The notes: generated from the sequence alone by a model not told the origin. A stretch of DNA of 64,000 nucleotides from Bradyrhizobium oligotrophicum S58 (GCF_000344805.1 NC_020453.1:7101001-7165000); one strand, 5' to 3'; shown: positions 37,168-46,006, counted from the stretch's first letter. Numbers and translations are program-made.

Positions 37168-37899
37168 TCATTTGCCCGTGATGTAGCCAGGGATCGCCAC
37201 GGCGCGCTCCAGGAGCCGCATGCCGATCACCACGACGACGTTGATGACGAGGTACATCAGCGTGGCGGCGCTGAACGCTTCGAACACCTGGAACGAAAAC
37301 TCCTGCATGGCGCGGGCGGCGCCCGTCAGCTCGATCAGGCCGATCGTGATCGCGACCGCGCTGTTCTTGACCGTGTTGAGAAATTCGGACGTCAAGGGCG
37401 GCAGGATGATGCGGAAGGCCATCGGCAGCAGCACGTAGCGGTAGGCCTGCAACGTGGTGAGGCCGAGCGCGGTCGCCGCCAGCTTCTGGCCGCGCGGCAG
37501 CGAGCCGACGCCGGCCGCGAGCTGCACGGCGACGCGGGCGGACATGAACAGTCCGATGCCGACGGCCGCCGTATAGAACGGCGCATTCGGCATCTGTTTC
37601 AGCCACAGGCCGGCCGATTGCGGCAGCAGCTCGGGCAGCACGAAGAACCATAGGAACAGCTGCACCAGCAGCGGCATGTTGCGGAAGAATTCGACATAGG
37701 CGAAGCCGATCCAGGTCGCCAGCTTCGACGGCAGGGTGCGCAGGATGCCGACGATGGTGCCGAAGATCAGCGCGATCACCCAGGCGGTCAGCGAGGTCAC
37801 GATCGTGACCTTCAGCCCCGCCAGCAGCATGTCGAAATAGGTGCCGGCCCCGGTCGGGTTCGGCTCCAGGAAGATGTGCCAATTCCAGGTGTAGTTCAC
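37168..37899 (-). CDS. gltJ: Glutamate/aspartate ABC transporter permease (GltJ type)
   Basis: The 243-residue inner-membrane permease has FRNMPLLVQLFLWFFVLPEL near 72-91 and the EAA-loop region around RVAVQLAAGVGSLPRGQKLA. The size fits GltJ (about 246). It is the first of the three-gene block gltJKL. The 320-base gap to gltI contains a dispersed repeat instead of a terminator of the usual form. Confidence 0.92.
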   Translation of the reverse strand: MNYTWNWHIFLEPNPTGAGTYFDMLLAGLKVTIVTSLTAWVIALIFGTIVGILRTLPSKLATWIGFAYVEFFRNMPLLVQLFLWFFVLPELLPQSAGLWLKQMPNAPFYTAAVGIGLFMSARVAVQLAAGVGSLPRGQKLAATALGLTTLQAYRYVLLPMAFRIILPPLTSEFLNTVKNSAVAITIGLIELTGAARAMQEFSFQVFEAFSAATLMYLVINVVVVIGMRLLERAVAIPGYITGK

Positions 37900-38063
37900 G
37901 GGGACATCCAGAAAGAGTTAGCGCCGGTCCGGGCCGATGCGAGCAGCTGATATGATCGAGGTCCTTGGATCAAGCTCATTTCGTCCAGCTGATGCAATCA
38001 ATAGGCCAGTGTTGCCGCTTTCACTTCAAATTGGATCCCGGCCGTCGCCGCACTCGCGGTGCG

Positions 38064-38209
38064 CTCCCTCGCCCCGTTCTTCACGGGGAGAGGGCGGGGG
38101 TGGGGTGAGGGGCAGACGCACGGGTAGTGTCCGTGGAGAGACCTGTACCCCCTCACCCGGATCGCATCTGACGATGCGATCCGACCTCTCCCCGCAAGCG
38201 GGGAGAGGT
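38064..38209. repeat. CTCTCCCCG...GGGGAGAG repeat, copy 2 of 4
   Basis: Same element as at 35556, in the opposite orientation (CCCCGTTCTTCACGGGGAGA first). It ends 11 bases before the gltI stop and lies between gltI and gltJ, where a processing hairpin could separate receptor and permease messages. Confidence 0.92.
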
Positions 38210-38219
38210 AAGAAAAGCC

Positions 38220-39134
38220 TTACGGCTTGTACGAATCCGGATCCGGCGAATCCGACGGCTTGGCGAACTCGGCCTTCAGCTCCGGCGACAGCGGGGTGTT
38301 CAGGTTCAGGCCCTTCGGCGGAATCTTCTGCATGAACCACTTGTCGTACAGCTTGGCGCCTTCACCGCTGGTGTAGATCTTGGCGGTCGCGGCATCGACG
38401 ACCTTCTTGAACTGCGGATCGTCCTTGCGCAGCATGATGCCGTAGGGCTCCGGCTTCGAGAACGCGTCCTTGGAGACGACATAGGCGGCCGGATCCTTGG
38501 AGCCGGCGACGAGGCTCGCCAGCAGAATGTCGTCCATGACGAAGGCGACGGCACGATCGGTCTCCACCATCAGGAAGGCCTCGGCGTGATCCTTGGCGGG
38601 GATGATGTTGATACCGAGATTGCGCGCGGCATTGGCCTCGGTCAGCTGCTTGATGTTGGTGGTGCCGGCGGTCGAGACGACCGTCTTGCCCTTGAGATCA
38701 TCAATCGCGTTGATCTTGCTCGCCTTCTTCGTGACGTAGCGGCTCGCCGTCAGGAAGTGGGTGTTGGTGAAGGAGATCTGCTTCTGGCGCTCGGCATTGT
38801 TGGTGGTCGAGCCGCATTCGAGATCAATGGTGCCGTTGGCGAGCAACGGGATACGGGTCGACGACGTCACCGGGTTGAGCTTGACCTCGAGCTTGTCGAG
38901 CTTGAGCTCCTTCTTCACGGCATCGACGATGCCCATGCAGATGTCGATGGCGAAGCCGACCGGCTTCTGGCTGTCGTCGAGATAGGAGAACGGAATCGAG
39001 GAATCGCGAACGCCGAGCGTGATGGCGCCGGTCTCCTTGATGTTCTTCAAGGTCCCCGTCAGGTCCTCGGCCTGCACCTGGCCGGCGCAGAGCGCGGCGG
39101 CAACGGCAAGACCGAATAGGCGAAACTGCTTCAT
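38220..39134 (-). CDS. gltI: Glutamate/aspartate-binding periplasmic protein (GltI type)
   Basis: The 304-residue receptor has a signal peptide (MKQFRLFGLAVAAALCAGQV) and the SBP_bac_3 fold: GAITLGVRDSSIPFSYLDDS near 35-54, VGFAIDICMGI near 58-68, and LECGSTTNNAERQKQISFTN near 103-122. Sequence and length match E. coli GltI, which binds glutamate and aspartate. The ATG at 39132-39134 follows GGAGATCAGTT. It is the first gene of a gltI-(repeat)-gltJKL cluster. The upstream region holds structured sequence. Confidence 0.92.
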   Translation of the reverse strand: MKQFRLFGLAVAAALCAGQVQAEDLTGTLKNIKETGAITLGVRDSSIPFSYLDDSQKPVGFAIDICMGIVDAVKKELKLDKLEVKLNPVTSSTRIPLLANGTIDLECGSTTNNAERQKQISFTNTHFLTASRYVTKKASKINAIDDLKGKTVVSTAGTTNIKQLTEANAARNLGINIIPAKDHAEAFLMVETDRAVAFVMDDILLASLVAGSKDPAAYVVSKDAFSKPEPYGIMLRKDDPQFKKVVDAATAKIYTSGEGAKLYDKWFMQKIPPKGLNLNTPLSPELKAEFAKPSDSPDPDSYKP

Positions 39135-39200
39135 AACTGATCTCCTCAATCCGGCTGATGGCCGGATGCTTGCATAAACCAGAGCGAACTCAAAATGCCC

Positions 39201-39233
39201 CTGCCCGGCCCCGGACAATCGCCGGCCGGGCAG
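39201..39233 (-). other. Strong hairpin in the gltI leader region
   Basis: CTGCCCGGCC and GGCCGGGCAG make a perfect ten-base-pair stem with a 13-base loop. Read on the minus strand it is followed by GGGCATTTTG, a weak terminator or attenuator form, about 70 bases before the gltI start. Confidence 0.5.
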
Positions 39234-39365
39234 GCGCGGGCACCATAGACCGCCCCGCGGCGGGAAGTTCTCGGACGCTTGCGACAAATTGCCTGCCCTG
39301 CGCCCCGTTAGACAAGACATTCGGGCTGACGCAGCCGCGCCGAACGCCGTGATGGTAAACTACGA

Positions 39366-39417
39366 AGGCCGCACGGGTCCGGCGACCAGACGAAAGTCTC
39401 AATGGGACGCGCGGCCT
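39366..39417. ncRNA. Candidate structured RNA (three-way junction)
   Basis: An outer stem AGGCCGC/GCGGCCT (39366-39372 with 39411-39417) encloses two adjacent hairpins, GGTC-CGGC-GACC (39376-39387) and AGAC-GAAA-GTCT (39388-39399). The GAAA tetraloop favours the plus strand. On the minus strand the fold would sit in the gltI leader, about 230 bases upstream of the start. I do not recognise the family, and it could be part of a dispersed repeat. Confidence 0.35.
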
Positions 39418-39505
39418 GCTCATTAGATGGTGCCTCCGGTTCCCGTCCCCGCGATGAGCCCCCCGACCTCGCATTTTGAGTCCAGCCGTTACCGCAGTCG
39501 CAGTG

Positions 39506-39647
39506 CGCTCCTTCTCCCCGTTCTTACGGGGAGAGGGTTGGGGTGAGGGGCAGACGCACGGGAAGCGTTTGTGGTGAGACCTGTCCCCCCTCACCGGGAT
39601 TGCATCTTGCGATGCAATCCGACCTCTCCCCGCAGGCGGGGAGAGGC
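39506..39647. repeat. CTCTCCCCG...GGGGAGAG repeat, copy 3 of 4
   Basis: Oriented as copy 2, with CCCCGTTCTTACGGGGAGAG at one end and GACCTCTCCCCGCAGGCGGG at the other. It lies just past the 3' end of the M20 peptidase gene. The rest of the 39135-39696 gap holds the two structures listed separately and no gene. Confidence 0.92.
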
Positions 39648-39696
39648 GCAGACCGAGCAAGCCGCAAGATGTGTGCTCACCGTGGCCCAAGCGTCC

Positions 39697-41079
39697 TCAC
39701 AACGGCTTCCGCAGCTCACCCAGATCCCAGAACAGCCCCGCCATCAGGCCGAGCGCCTCCTCCGTGACGTCCAGCAGAATGTGCTCGTCCGGCGCGTGCT
39801 GCGAGCAGCCGGGATAGGAGTGCGGCACCCACATCGTCGGCATCTTCAGCACGTCGGCAAACACGTCATTGGGCAGCGAGCCGCCGAAGTTCGGCAGCAC
39901 GGCCGGCGCCTTGCCGGTGCTCATCCGGATGGAGTCCGCAGCCCATTTGATCCAGGGGCTGTCGATGTCGGCGCGGGAGGCCATGAAGCTCTGCGCCATG
40001 CTGACCTCGATCATCGGAAAGCCGTTCGCTGCAAGGTGGTTTGTCACATCCGCGACGATGCTGTCGACCTTGGTGCCGACGACGTAGCGCAGTTGCAGCA
40101 CGGCGCGGGCGCGGCCCGGAATCGCATTCGCCGGCTTGTCGATATTGCCGGAGGAGATCGCCAGCACCTCGAGCGTGTTCCAGGCATAGAGCCGCTCGGC
40201 AGGCGTCAGCCCCTCCTCGCCCCAATTGTCCGACAGCGCCGGCTCGTCCGCGGTCGGCTCGACCTTCACGTCGGCGAGGACGGCGCGGATCGCATTGGTG
40301 AGGCGCGGCGGCTTCAGCGACTCGAGCTTGATGCGGCCATGGCCGTCGACCAGCGTGGCAATCGCATTGGCGAGGATGGTTGCGGGATTGGCGAGCACAC
40401 CACCCCAATTGCCGGAGTGATTGCCGCCTTCGCGCAAGGCGACGTCGAGATGCAGCCGGATGCCGCCGCGGCAGCCGAGAAAGATGGTCGGGCGCGCGGT
40501 CGACAGCCGCGGACCATCGGAGCCGATGAAGACGTCGGCCTTCAGCGCCTCGCGATGCAGATCGGCCACCTCTGCAAGATCGGGCGAGCCGATCTCCTCG
40601 CCCATCTCGATGATGAATTTTGCATTGAAGCCGAGCTTGCCGCCACGGGCCTCGCGCACCGCGCGCAGCGCCGCCATGTTGATGCTGTGCTGGCCCTTGT
40701 TGTCGGCGGTGCCGCGGCCATAGAGCCGGTTGCCGGCCGGGGTCACCGCCCAGGGATCGCGCCCGTCGCGCCACTCGCCGGCCATGCCGTCGACGGTGTC
40801 GCCGTGGCCATAGCTCAGCACCGTCGGGGCGCTGTCGCTCTCATGATAGGTCGCGATCAGGAACGGCGACTTGCCGCTCGGCGAAGGCACGATCTCCGAG
40901 GAGAAGCCGAGGGCGGCCAGGGACGGCGTCAGCTCGTCGGTCAGGTAGGCCGCGAGCTCATCCTTGCGCTCGGGATTGAGGCTCTCGGTGCGGTAGGCGA
41001 CCCGACGGCCGAGCTCGGCCAGAAAATCACCGCTGGTCAGGGCCTGACGGGCACGGGCAATTGCATCAATCCTGGTCAT
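39697..41079 (-). CDS. M20-family metallopeptidase (ArgE/DapE/dipeptidase group)
   Basis: The 460-residue enzyme has the M20 zinc ligands in order: H92 and D94 in SYGHGDTVDG, D126 in GRGTADNKGQ, catalytic Glu and ligand in IEMGEEIGSP (about 157-166), and a C-terminal His in SQHAPDEHILL. Members are di-zinc dipeptidases, deacetylases or carboxypeptidases. The length and the WAVTPAGNRLYGRG segment fit the larger dipeptidase-like subgroup. It is transcribed toward the amino-acid transporter cluster, so peptide turnover next to amino-acid uptake is plausible. Confidence 0.9.
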   Translation of the reverse strand: MTRIDAIARARQALTSGDFLAELGRRVAYRTESLNPERKDELAAYLTDELTPSLAALGFSSEIVPSPSGKSPFLIATYHESDSAPTVLSYGHGDTVDGMAGEWRDGRDPWAVTPAGNRLYGRGTADNKGQHSINMAALRAVREARGGKLGFNAKFIIEMGEEIGSPDLAEVADLHREALKADVFIGSDGPRLSTARPTIFLGCRGGIRLHLDVALREGGNHSGNWGGVLANPATILANAIATLVDGHGRIKLESLKPPRLTNAIRAVLADVKVEPTADEPALSDNWGEEGLTPAERLYAWNTLEVLAISSGNIDKPANAIPGRARAVLQLRYVVGTKVDSIVADVTNHLAANGFPMIEVSMAQSFMASRADIDSPWIKWAADSIRMSTGKAPAVLPNFGGSLPNDVFADVLKMPTMWVPHSYPGCSQHAPDEHILLDVTEEALGLMAGLFWDLGELRKPL

Positions 41080-41309
41080 GGCGCTTTTCCAGTCACAACG
41101 AAGGCGGCGTCATATCGGGATCGGGTCGCGAGCGAAAGAGGCTCGCTTTGAATTCAATGGGCAAACGCGCTCGTCTCGGATTCTGGAACTATGCCGCGCG
41201 AACCGTGATGCCGCTTCGATGGAAATGCACCATCACCGAGATCAAGCGAGTTCGTCCTCGCGGTGCGGTGAAGCACCCGAGCTGCTGCAACGGACACCCT
41301 CATGAAACG

Positions 41310-41700
41310 GAGGGCGCGGGGAATGCCGGGTGAAGGCCTCACCCATGGCCCGCCTGCGAAAAAAATGCAGGCGGCAGGTACCACAGGTTCAGCCGAACAC
41401 TCCGGCATTCCCCGCGCGACGGTTTCACGCTTATACGCAGTCTCCCCGGTGCCCGGCTTTCTGGCCACCGTTCGCGACAACGCGCTTTCGCGCCTTGCGC
41501 GGGACACCAGCATCGGGGTGTCAGGACGCTGCGACTTCACGTCCGCAGTCCAGCCGTTCGTCGGCGCGCCCGAAGACACGCTGCGGCGGACTGCAGCCAT
41601 CGCTCCCCGCCCCGCGTGTCGTGACGATCGCGCGCAACGCCCCTCCGTGTCGAGGCGGGATTTCGGGAATAAAGCATACATTCGGATATTCGTAAAGCGA
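41310..41700. repeat. Long (about 390 bp) bradyrhizobial repeat, plus-oriented copy
   Basis: Inverted partner of 22320-22725. It starts GGGGAATGCCGGGTGAAGGC with CATGGCCCGCCTGCG and ends near GAGGCGGGATTTCGGG. It contains a palindrome built from CCGCCTGCG-AAAAAAATG-CAGGCGGC. A long open frame crosses it and runs on to 44.3 kb antisense to other genes. I do not accept that frame as a gene. Confidence 0.85.
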
Positions 41701-41725
41701 TTTCTTGGGCCGCTTCTCATGAGGT

Positions 41726-41925
41726 CGTCATTCCGGGGCATCCAAGTGCAGGAGGGCGAAGCCGTCCTGCACTTGGATGAGCCCGGAATCCATAACCAGG
41801 CGGTCATGAGGAGACTGTGGCCATGTCCAGCTCGCATCGCCACATCCGCCTGTGAGTATGGATTCCGGGCTCACGCAGGTCGCAGACAGCTGCGCTGTCC
41901 GCGATCTGCATGCCCCGGAATGACG
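41726..41925. repeat. Nested palindromic repeat (CGTCATTCCGGGGCA)
   Basis: Outer arms CGTCATTCCGGGGCA and TGCCCCGGAATGACG are perfect inverted copies 170 bases apart. Inside are further inverted pairs, GCATCCAAGTGCAGGA with TCCTGCACTTGGATG, and CCCGGAATCCATA with TATGGATTCCGGG. This looks like one element inserted into another. Confidence 0.88.
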
Positions 41926-41949
41926 GCGGTGCGGATGAGTCAGCGTCCC

Positions 41950-43614
41950 TCAATTCACGGCATTGCTGACCATCACCTCGATCAGCTTGGTGCCGGGGCG
42001 GCCGAACGCCTCGGACAAAGTCGGCTTCAGCTCATTCGGATCACTGATGCGCAGCGACTCGCAGCCGAGCGAGCGCGCCAGGCCAGCAAAATCGACCGGC
42101 GGATCGGCGAAGTCCATGCCGATATAGTTGTCGTCGCCGTGGAACGACAACAGACGCTGCTTGATGATGCGGTAGCCGCCATTGTTGACGATGACGACCG
42201 AGAGCGGCAGCTTGTGATGGGCTGCGGTCCACAGCGCCTGGATCGAGTACATCGCGCTGCCGTCACCGGAGTAGCAGACGACGGGGCGATCGGGATTGGC
42301 GAGACTGACGCCGACCGAGGCCGGCAGGCCCCAACCGATGCCGCCCGAGGCGAGGCCGTGGTAGTTGTAGCGGTCGCGATAGGGCCACAACGCCGTCATG
42401 TAGCGTGCCGAGGTCAGGCCCTCGTCGACCAGGATGCCGTGCTGCGGCATGGCGTCGGCGACCTGCAGCGCCAGATAGTCCGGATCGATCGGCGTCCGCT
42501 CGCGCGCGGCCTCGATCTGCGCCACCAGCGCGCGGCGCCGCGCGCTCCAGTTCTTCGCCGACAGTTCGGCCATGCGCTCCTGCGCCCGCGCCTGCAGAGC
42601 GCCGCCGCCGAGTTCGCGCAGCAGCGGCGTCAGCTGCCGCAGGGTTTCGCGGACGTCCGCCTTGAGCGCGATTTCGGCGCCGAAGTTTTTTCCGAGCTCC
42701 CAATCGACCAGGCCGATCTGCACGATCGGCAGGCCCTCGGGCAGCGGCTCGGTCTCGCTGTGCACGGACATCCGCAAGGGATCGGCGCCGAGCACGATCA
42801 AGAGATCGTGCGGGGCCAGCAGCTCGCGCACCTGCTTCTGCGCTCGCGACAGGGCGCCGATGTAGCAGGGATGCTCGGACAGGAAATGCGCGCCATAGGG
42901 CGCAGACTGCTGATACGCCGGCGCGCCGATCGCCGCGGCGAAATCGGCCGCTTGCTGCAGCGCATCGCTCTTGACGATCTCGTCGCCGGTGATGATCACC
43001 GGCCGCTGCGCTTTGAGGATGCGCTGCGCCAGCGCCTGCAAGGCCTCAGTGGACGGACGCACGCGCGCATCGACCCGCGTGCTGCGGCCAAGCTCGATGC
43101 CGGCCTCGGCATTGAGGATGTCGCCGGGCAGCGAGATGAAGACAGGGCCGGTCGGCGGCGTGGTCGCGACCTTGGCGGCCCGGCGCACGATGCGCGGCAG
43201 ATCCTCCAGCCTCGTCACCTCGACGGCCCATTTCACCAGCGGCTCGGCCATCCGCACGAGAGGACCATAGAGCAGCGGCTCCATCAGGCCGTGGCCCTGC
43301 TCCTGCTGCCCGGCGGTCAGGATCATCGGCGTGCCCGTGAACTGCGCGTTGTAGAGCGCGCCCATCGCGTTGCCCAGGCCCGGCGCGACATGAACGTTGC
43401 AGGCGACGAGACGGCCGGAAGCGCGGCTGAAGCCGTCGGCGATCGCCACGACAAGACTCTCCTGCATCGCCATCACGTAGGTGAGATCGGGGTGATCCTT
43501 CAGCGCATGCATGATCGGCAACTCGGTGGTGCCGGGATTGCCGAACAGATGCGTGATGCCCTCATCCTTGAGCAGCGCCAGGAAGGCCGAGCGTCCCGTG
43601 GTGCGGTTCTTCAT
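41950..43614 (-). CDS. ThDP-dependent decarboxylase (benzoylformate decarboxylase/acetolactate synthase-like)
   Basis: The 554-residue enzyme has the POX/ALS three-domain layout. The cofactor-activating glutamate is in NPGTTELP (E31), a central Rossmann-like domain has PVIITGDEIVKSDALQQAAD near 215, and the ThDP motif runs from YSGDGSAMYSIQAL to VVIVNNGGYRI (GDG...NN). Benzoylformate decarboxylase-like members cleave aromatic 2-oxo acids. Others in this group act on oxalyl-CoA or acetolactate. The substrate cannot be fixed. The ATG is at 43612-43614, after GGAAGCCC. Confidence 0.88.
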   Translation of the reverse strand: MKNRTTGRSAFLALLKDEGITHLFGNPGTTELPIMHALKDHPDLTYVMAMQESLVVAIADGFSRASGRLVACNVHVAPGLGNAMGALYNAQFTGTPMILTAGQQEQGHGLMEPLLYGPLVRMAEPLVKWAVEVTRLEDLPRIVRRAAKVATTPPTGPVFISLPGDILNAEAGIELGRSTRVDARVRPSTEALQALAQRILKAQRPVIITGDEIVKSDALQQAADFAAAIGAPAYQQSAPYGAHFLSEHPCYIGALSRAQKQVRELLAPHDLLIVLGADPLRMSVHSETEPLPEGLPIVQIGLVDWELGKNFGAEIALKADVRETLRQLTPLLRELGGGALQARAQERMAELSAKNWSARRRALVAQIEAARERTPIDPDYLALQVADAMPQHGILVDEGLTSARYMTALWPYRDRYNYHGLASGGIGWGLPASVGVSLANPDRPVVCYSGDGSAMYSIQALWTAAHHKLPLSVVIVNNGGYRIIKQRLLSFHGDDNYIGMDFADPPVDFAGLARSLGCESLRISDPNELKPTLSEAFGRPGTKLIEVMVSNAVN

Positions 43615-43668
43615 GATGGGCTTCCTTTCGAGCACGAGCTCGCAGTTTTATTAGCAAAACTCTCACCG

Positions 43669-43743
43669 CGTCATTGCGAGCGGAGCGAAGCAATCCAGAG
43701 TCCTTGCGCGGCCCTGGATTGCTTCGCTCCGCTCGCAATGACG
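43669..43743. repeat. CGTCATTGCGAG palindromic repeat, copy 2 of 2
   Basis: CGTCATTGCGAGCGGAGCGA ... CGCTCCGCTCGCAATGACG with inner CAATCCAGAG and CTGGATTG arms. It matches the element at 22833. Confidence 0.9.
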
Positions 43744-43807
43744 GTGGAGGGGCCGGTGGTGCGGTCTTCTGCGGTGTCATCCGGTCTGCGATCAGAGGCT
43801 CCCAGCA

Positions 43808-44296
43808 TCAGAACATCCCTTCGCGCTGCCCGCGTTTCCTGCGTTGCGCGCGCTGCCAGACGACACCGGGAAAGCCCTTCAGCGGCACCAGGGGCGCGCC
43901 GGCATAGGCCCAGTCGGGCGCCTCCTCGATGGCGACGTGATAGAGCGGCTCGCGGCCGGTTCGTGCCGAAAACAGCGCGCGCGAAATGTTCACCATGTGG
44001 GGCGAGCGGACGCGCTCGTAGAACAGGGGGGACCCGCAACTGCCGCAGAAGCTGCGCGTGGCTTTCGCGGTGCCGTCCTCGTAGCGGGAGATTGCATCCG
44101 CCCCCGAGACGATGCGAAAGCGCTTGCGCCAGCTGCCGACATAGGTGGCGTAGGCCGCGCCATGGGCGCGGCGGCTGGTCGCGGAATGATCGTGCCAGGC
44201 CCAGCGCGCGGGGACGTCGATCTCGAAGGCGACGCGACCGCACAGGCATTGGCCGGAGGCGATGCCGGCGGAAGCGGATTTGGGCATTACAGGCAT
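43808..44296 (-). CDS. GFA-family-like protein with one altered zinc site
   Basis: The 162-residue protein belongs by overall pattern to the GFA (glutathione-dependent formaldehyde-activating enzyme-like, CENP-V) fold. It has GQCLCGRVAFEI (15-26) and RSFCGSCGSPLFYE (81-94), giving C17, C19, C84 and C87 for one zinc. The second, catalytic zinc triad normally lies in CHCxxCRR. Here the region reads HDHSATSRR (35-43) with no cysteine. The protein is probably not a formaldehyde-activating enzyme and may belong to a divergent subfamily. Confidence 0.82.
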   Translation of the reverse strand: MPVMPKSASAGIASGQCLCGRVAFEIDVPARWAWHDHSATSRRAHGAAYATYVGSWRKRFRIVSGADAISRYEDGTAKATRSFCGSCGSPLFYERVRSPHMVNISRALFSARTGREPLYHVAIEEAPDWAYAGAPLVPLKGFPGVVWQRAQRRKRGQREGMF

Positions 44297-44305
44297 CCAT
44301 CCACG

Positions 44306-44344
44306 GCGTCATTCCGGGGTAAGGCCGCAGGCCTTGAACCGGAA
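44306..44344. repeat. Short GTCATTCCGG palindrome
   Basis: GTCATTCCGGGGTAAGGCC and the inverted CCTTGAACCGGAATGAC form a hairpin just upstream of the GFA-like gene. The arms are of the same type as in the 41726 repeat. Confidence 0.75.
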
Positions 44345-44389
44345 TGACAATCAACACCCAATGACTCAATATTCGGCGGCGCAGTCGAG

Positions 44390-45514
44390 CTAAGCGGGCG
44401 CCATCTCGTCATAGGCCGGGTAGTCGGTATAGCCCTTGTCCTCGCCGCCATAGAAGGTCGGGCGATGATACGGCGTCAGCGGCCAGCCATGTGCGAGACG
44501 CTGCGGCAGGTCCGGATTGGAGATGAAGTAGCGGCCGAACGCGATGGCATCGGCATGGCCGCCCTTGATCGCCGCTTCCGCCGGCTCGCCGGTGAAGCCG
44601 CCGGCGCCGATCAGCACGCCCTTCCAGACCGGACGGAACAGTGCCAGCGCCGAGGGGACGTTCTGCCAGTTGACGTCGGCGCGGCCGGCGCCCGAGGAGC
44701 GCGGCTCGATCAGGTGCAGATAGGCGATGCCGAGCCGGTTGAGCGCCTCGATCGCATAGGTGTAGAGTGGCATCGGCTCGGCCTCGCCGGAGCCGTTGGC
44801 GATGCCATAGGGCGACAGCCGCACGCCGACCTTGGCGGCGCCGCAGGCATCGATCACCGCCTGCGTCACCTCGAGCAGGAAGCGGCAGCGGTTCTCGATC
44901 GATCCACCATAGCGGTCGGTCCGCTGGTTGCTGCGGGTCTGCAGGAACTGTTCGATCAGATAGCCGTTCGCGCCGTGCACCTCGACGCCGTCGAAGCCGG
45001 CGGCGATCGCGTTGCGCGCGGCCTGGCCGTAGGCGGCGACGATGCCGGGAATCTCATCCGTCTCCAGCGCACGCGGCGTCTCGTAGGCCGCGACCTTGCC
45101 GTCCGCGGTCATCGCCTTGAGATCGTCGGAGATCGCGATCGCCGACGGCGCCACCGGCAGCGCGCCGCCGGGCTGGAACGAGGAATGCGAGACGCGGCCG
45201 ACATGCCAGAGCTGCAGGAAGATCACTCCGCCCTTGGCGTGAACGGCGTCGACGACGTGCTTCCAGCCGGCGATTTGCGCCTCGCTGTAGATGCCCGGCA
45301 CGTTCGGGCTGCCGGTGCCGGTCGGCAGCACCGGCGTGGCCTCGGCGATGATCAGCCCGCCCGGCGTCGCACGCTGCGCATAATAGTCGACGTTCAGCGG
45401 CCGCGGCGCGAGCGTCGCCTTGTCGGCGCGCATCCGGGTCAGCGGCGCCATCACGACGCGATGCTCGAGGCGATAGGGTCCGATCGTGAGCGGTGAAAAC
45501 AGTGCAGCCGGCAT
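44390..45514 (-). CDS. Old Yellow Enzyme-family alkene reductase
   Basis: The 374-residue FMN enzyme has the OYE TIM barrel: SPLTIGPYRLEHRVVMAPLT near 6-25, LQLWHVGRVSH near 98-108, the substrate-binding GFDGVEVHGANGYLIEQFLQ near 175-194, and the FGRYFISNPDL end. These reduce activated C=C bonds and nitro compounds with NAD(P)H. The ATG at 45512-45514 follows GGGGAAGAA; upstream in-frame ATGs exist. It is divergent from a ModE-like regulator gene 100 bases away, which may control it. Confidence 0.93.
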   Translation of the reverse strand: MPAALFSPLTIGPYRLEHRVVMAPLTRMRADKATLAPRPLNVDYYAQRATPGGLIIAEATPVLPTGTGSPNVPGIYSEAQIAGWKHVVDAVHAKGGVIFLQLWHVGRVSHSSFQPGGALPVAPSAIAISDDLKAMTADGKVAAYETPRALETDEIPGIVAAYGQAARNAIAAGFDGVEVHGANGYLIEQFLQTRSNQRTDRYGGSIENRCRFLLEVTQAVIDACGAAKVGVRLSPYGIANGSGEAEPMPLYTYAIEALNRLGIAYLHLIEPRSSGAGRADVNWQNVPSALALFRPVWKGVLIGAGGFTGEPAEAAIKGGHADAIAFGRYFISNPDLPQRLAHGWPLTPYHRPTFYGGEDKGYTDYPAYDEMAPA

Positions 45515-45616
45515 TTCTTCCCCGATTTCCATCATGTGGTTGTGGATTGGGGTCATCTTGTTCGCAAAAGATGATAGTGGCAATGTCCGCACCACCGTCG
45601 CGCGAGCAGACCATCC

Positions 45617-46006
45617 ATGCCGAAACCGAGCGCCCTTCCCTCCCTCAGCCTGCGCATCGACCTCGATGACGGCAGCCGGATCGGGCCGGGCAAGATCGCG
45701 CTGCTGGAGAACATCGACAGGCACGGCTCGATCTCAGCGGCCGGCCGCGCCATGGACATGTCCTACAAGCGCGCCTGGGACCTCGTCGACGAGATCAACC
45801 GGGTGTGCCGGCAGCCCGTGGTGGCGCGGCAGACCGGCGGCAAGAACGGCGGCGGCGCTGCGCTGACGCCGTTCGGCGCGCTGCTGGTCGAGCGCTACCG
45901 CCGCATCGAGCGCGACGCCGCGAATGCCGTGAAGAAGGATCTCGCGGCGCTGCGCGGCGAGATCGAGAAGCCGAAAAAGGCGCGCGGTGGCAAGGCCGCG
46001 TCGTAA
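45617..46006 (+). CDS. ModE-like N-terminal winged-helix regulator
   Basis: The 129-residue protein consists of the ModE-type LysR-like winged helix (LENIDRHGSISAAGRAMDMS, then YKRAWDLVDEIN and RQTGGKNGGGAALTPFG) without the molybdate-binding Mop domains. Such single-domain forms are common in alphaproteobacteria and are not proven to sense molybdate. It is divergent from the alkene-reductase gene and has a basic tail (KPKKARGGKAAS). Confidence 0.9.
   Translation: MPKPSALPSLSLRIDLDDGSRIGPGKIALLENIDRHGSISAAGRAMDMSYKRAWDLVDEINRVCRQPVVARQTGGKNGGGAALTPFGALLVERYRRIERDAANAVKKDLAALRGEIEKPKKARGGKAAS

Noticed and set aside
41302..44322. An open frame of about 1000 codons on the plus strand
   Set aside because: It begins in the 41.3 kb repeat and continues antisense to the ThDP enzyme and GFA-like genes. 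The first 120 residues are the translated repeat often mis-annotated in bradyrhizobia.
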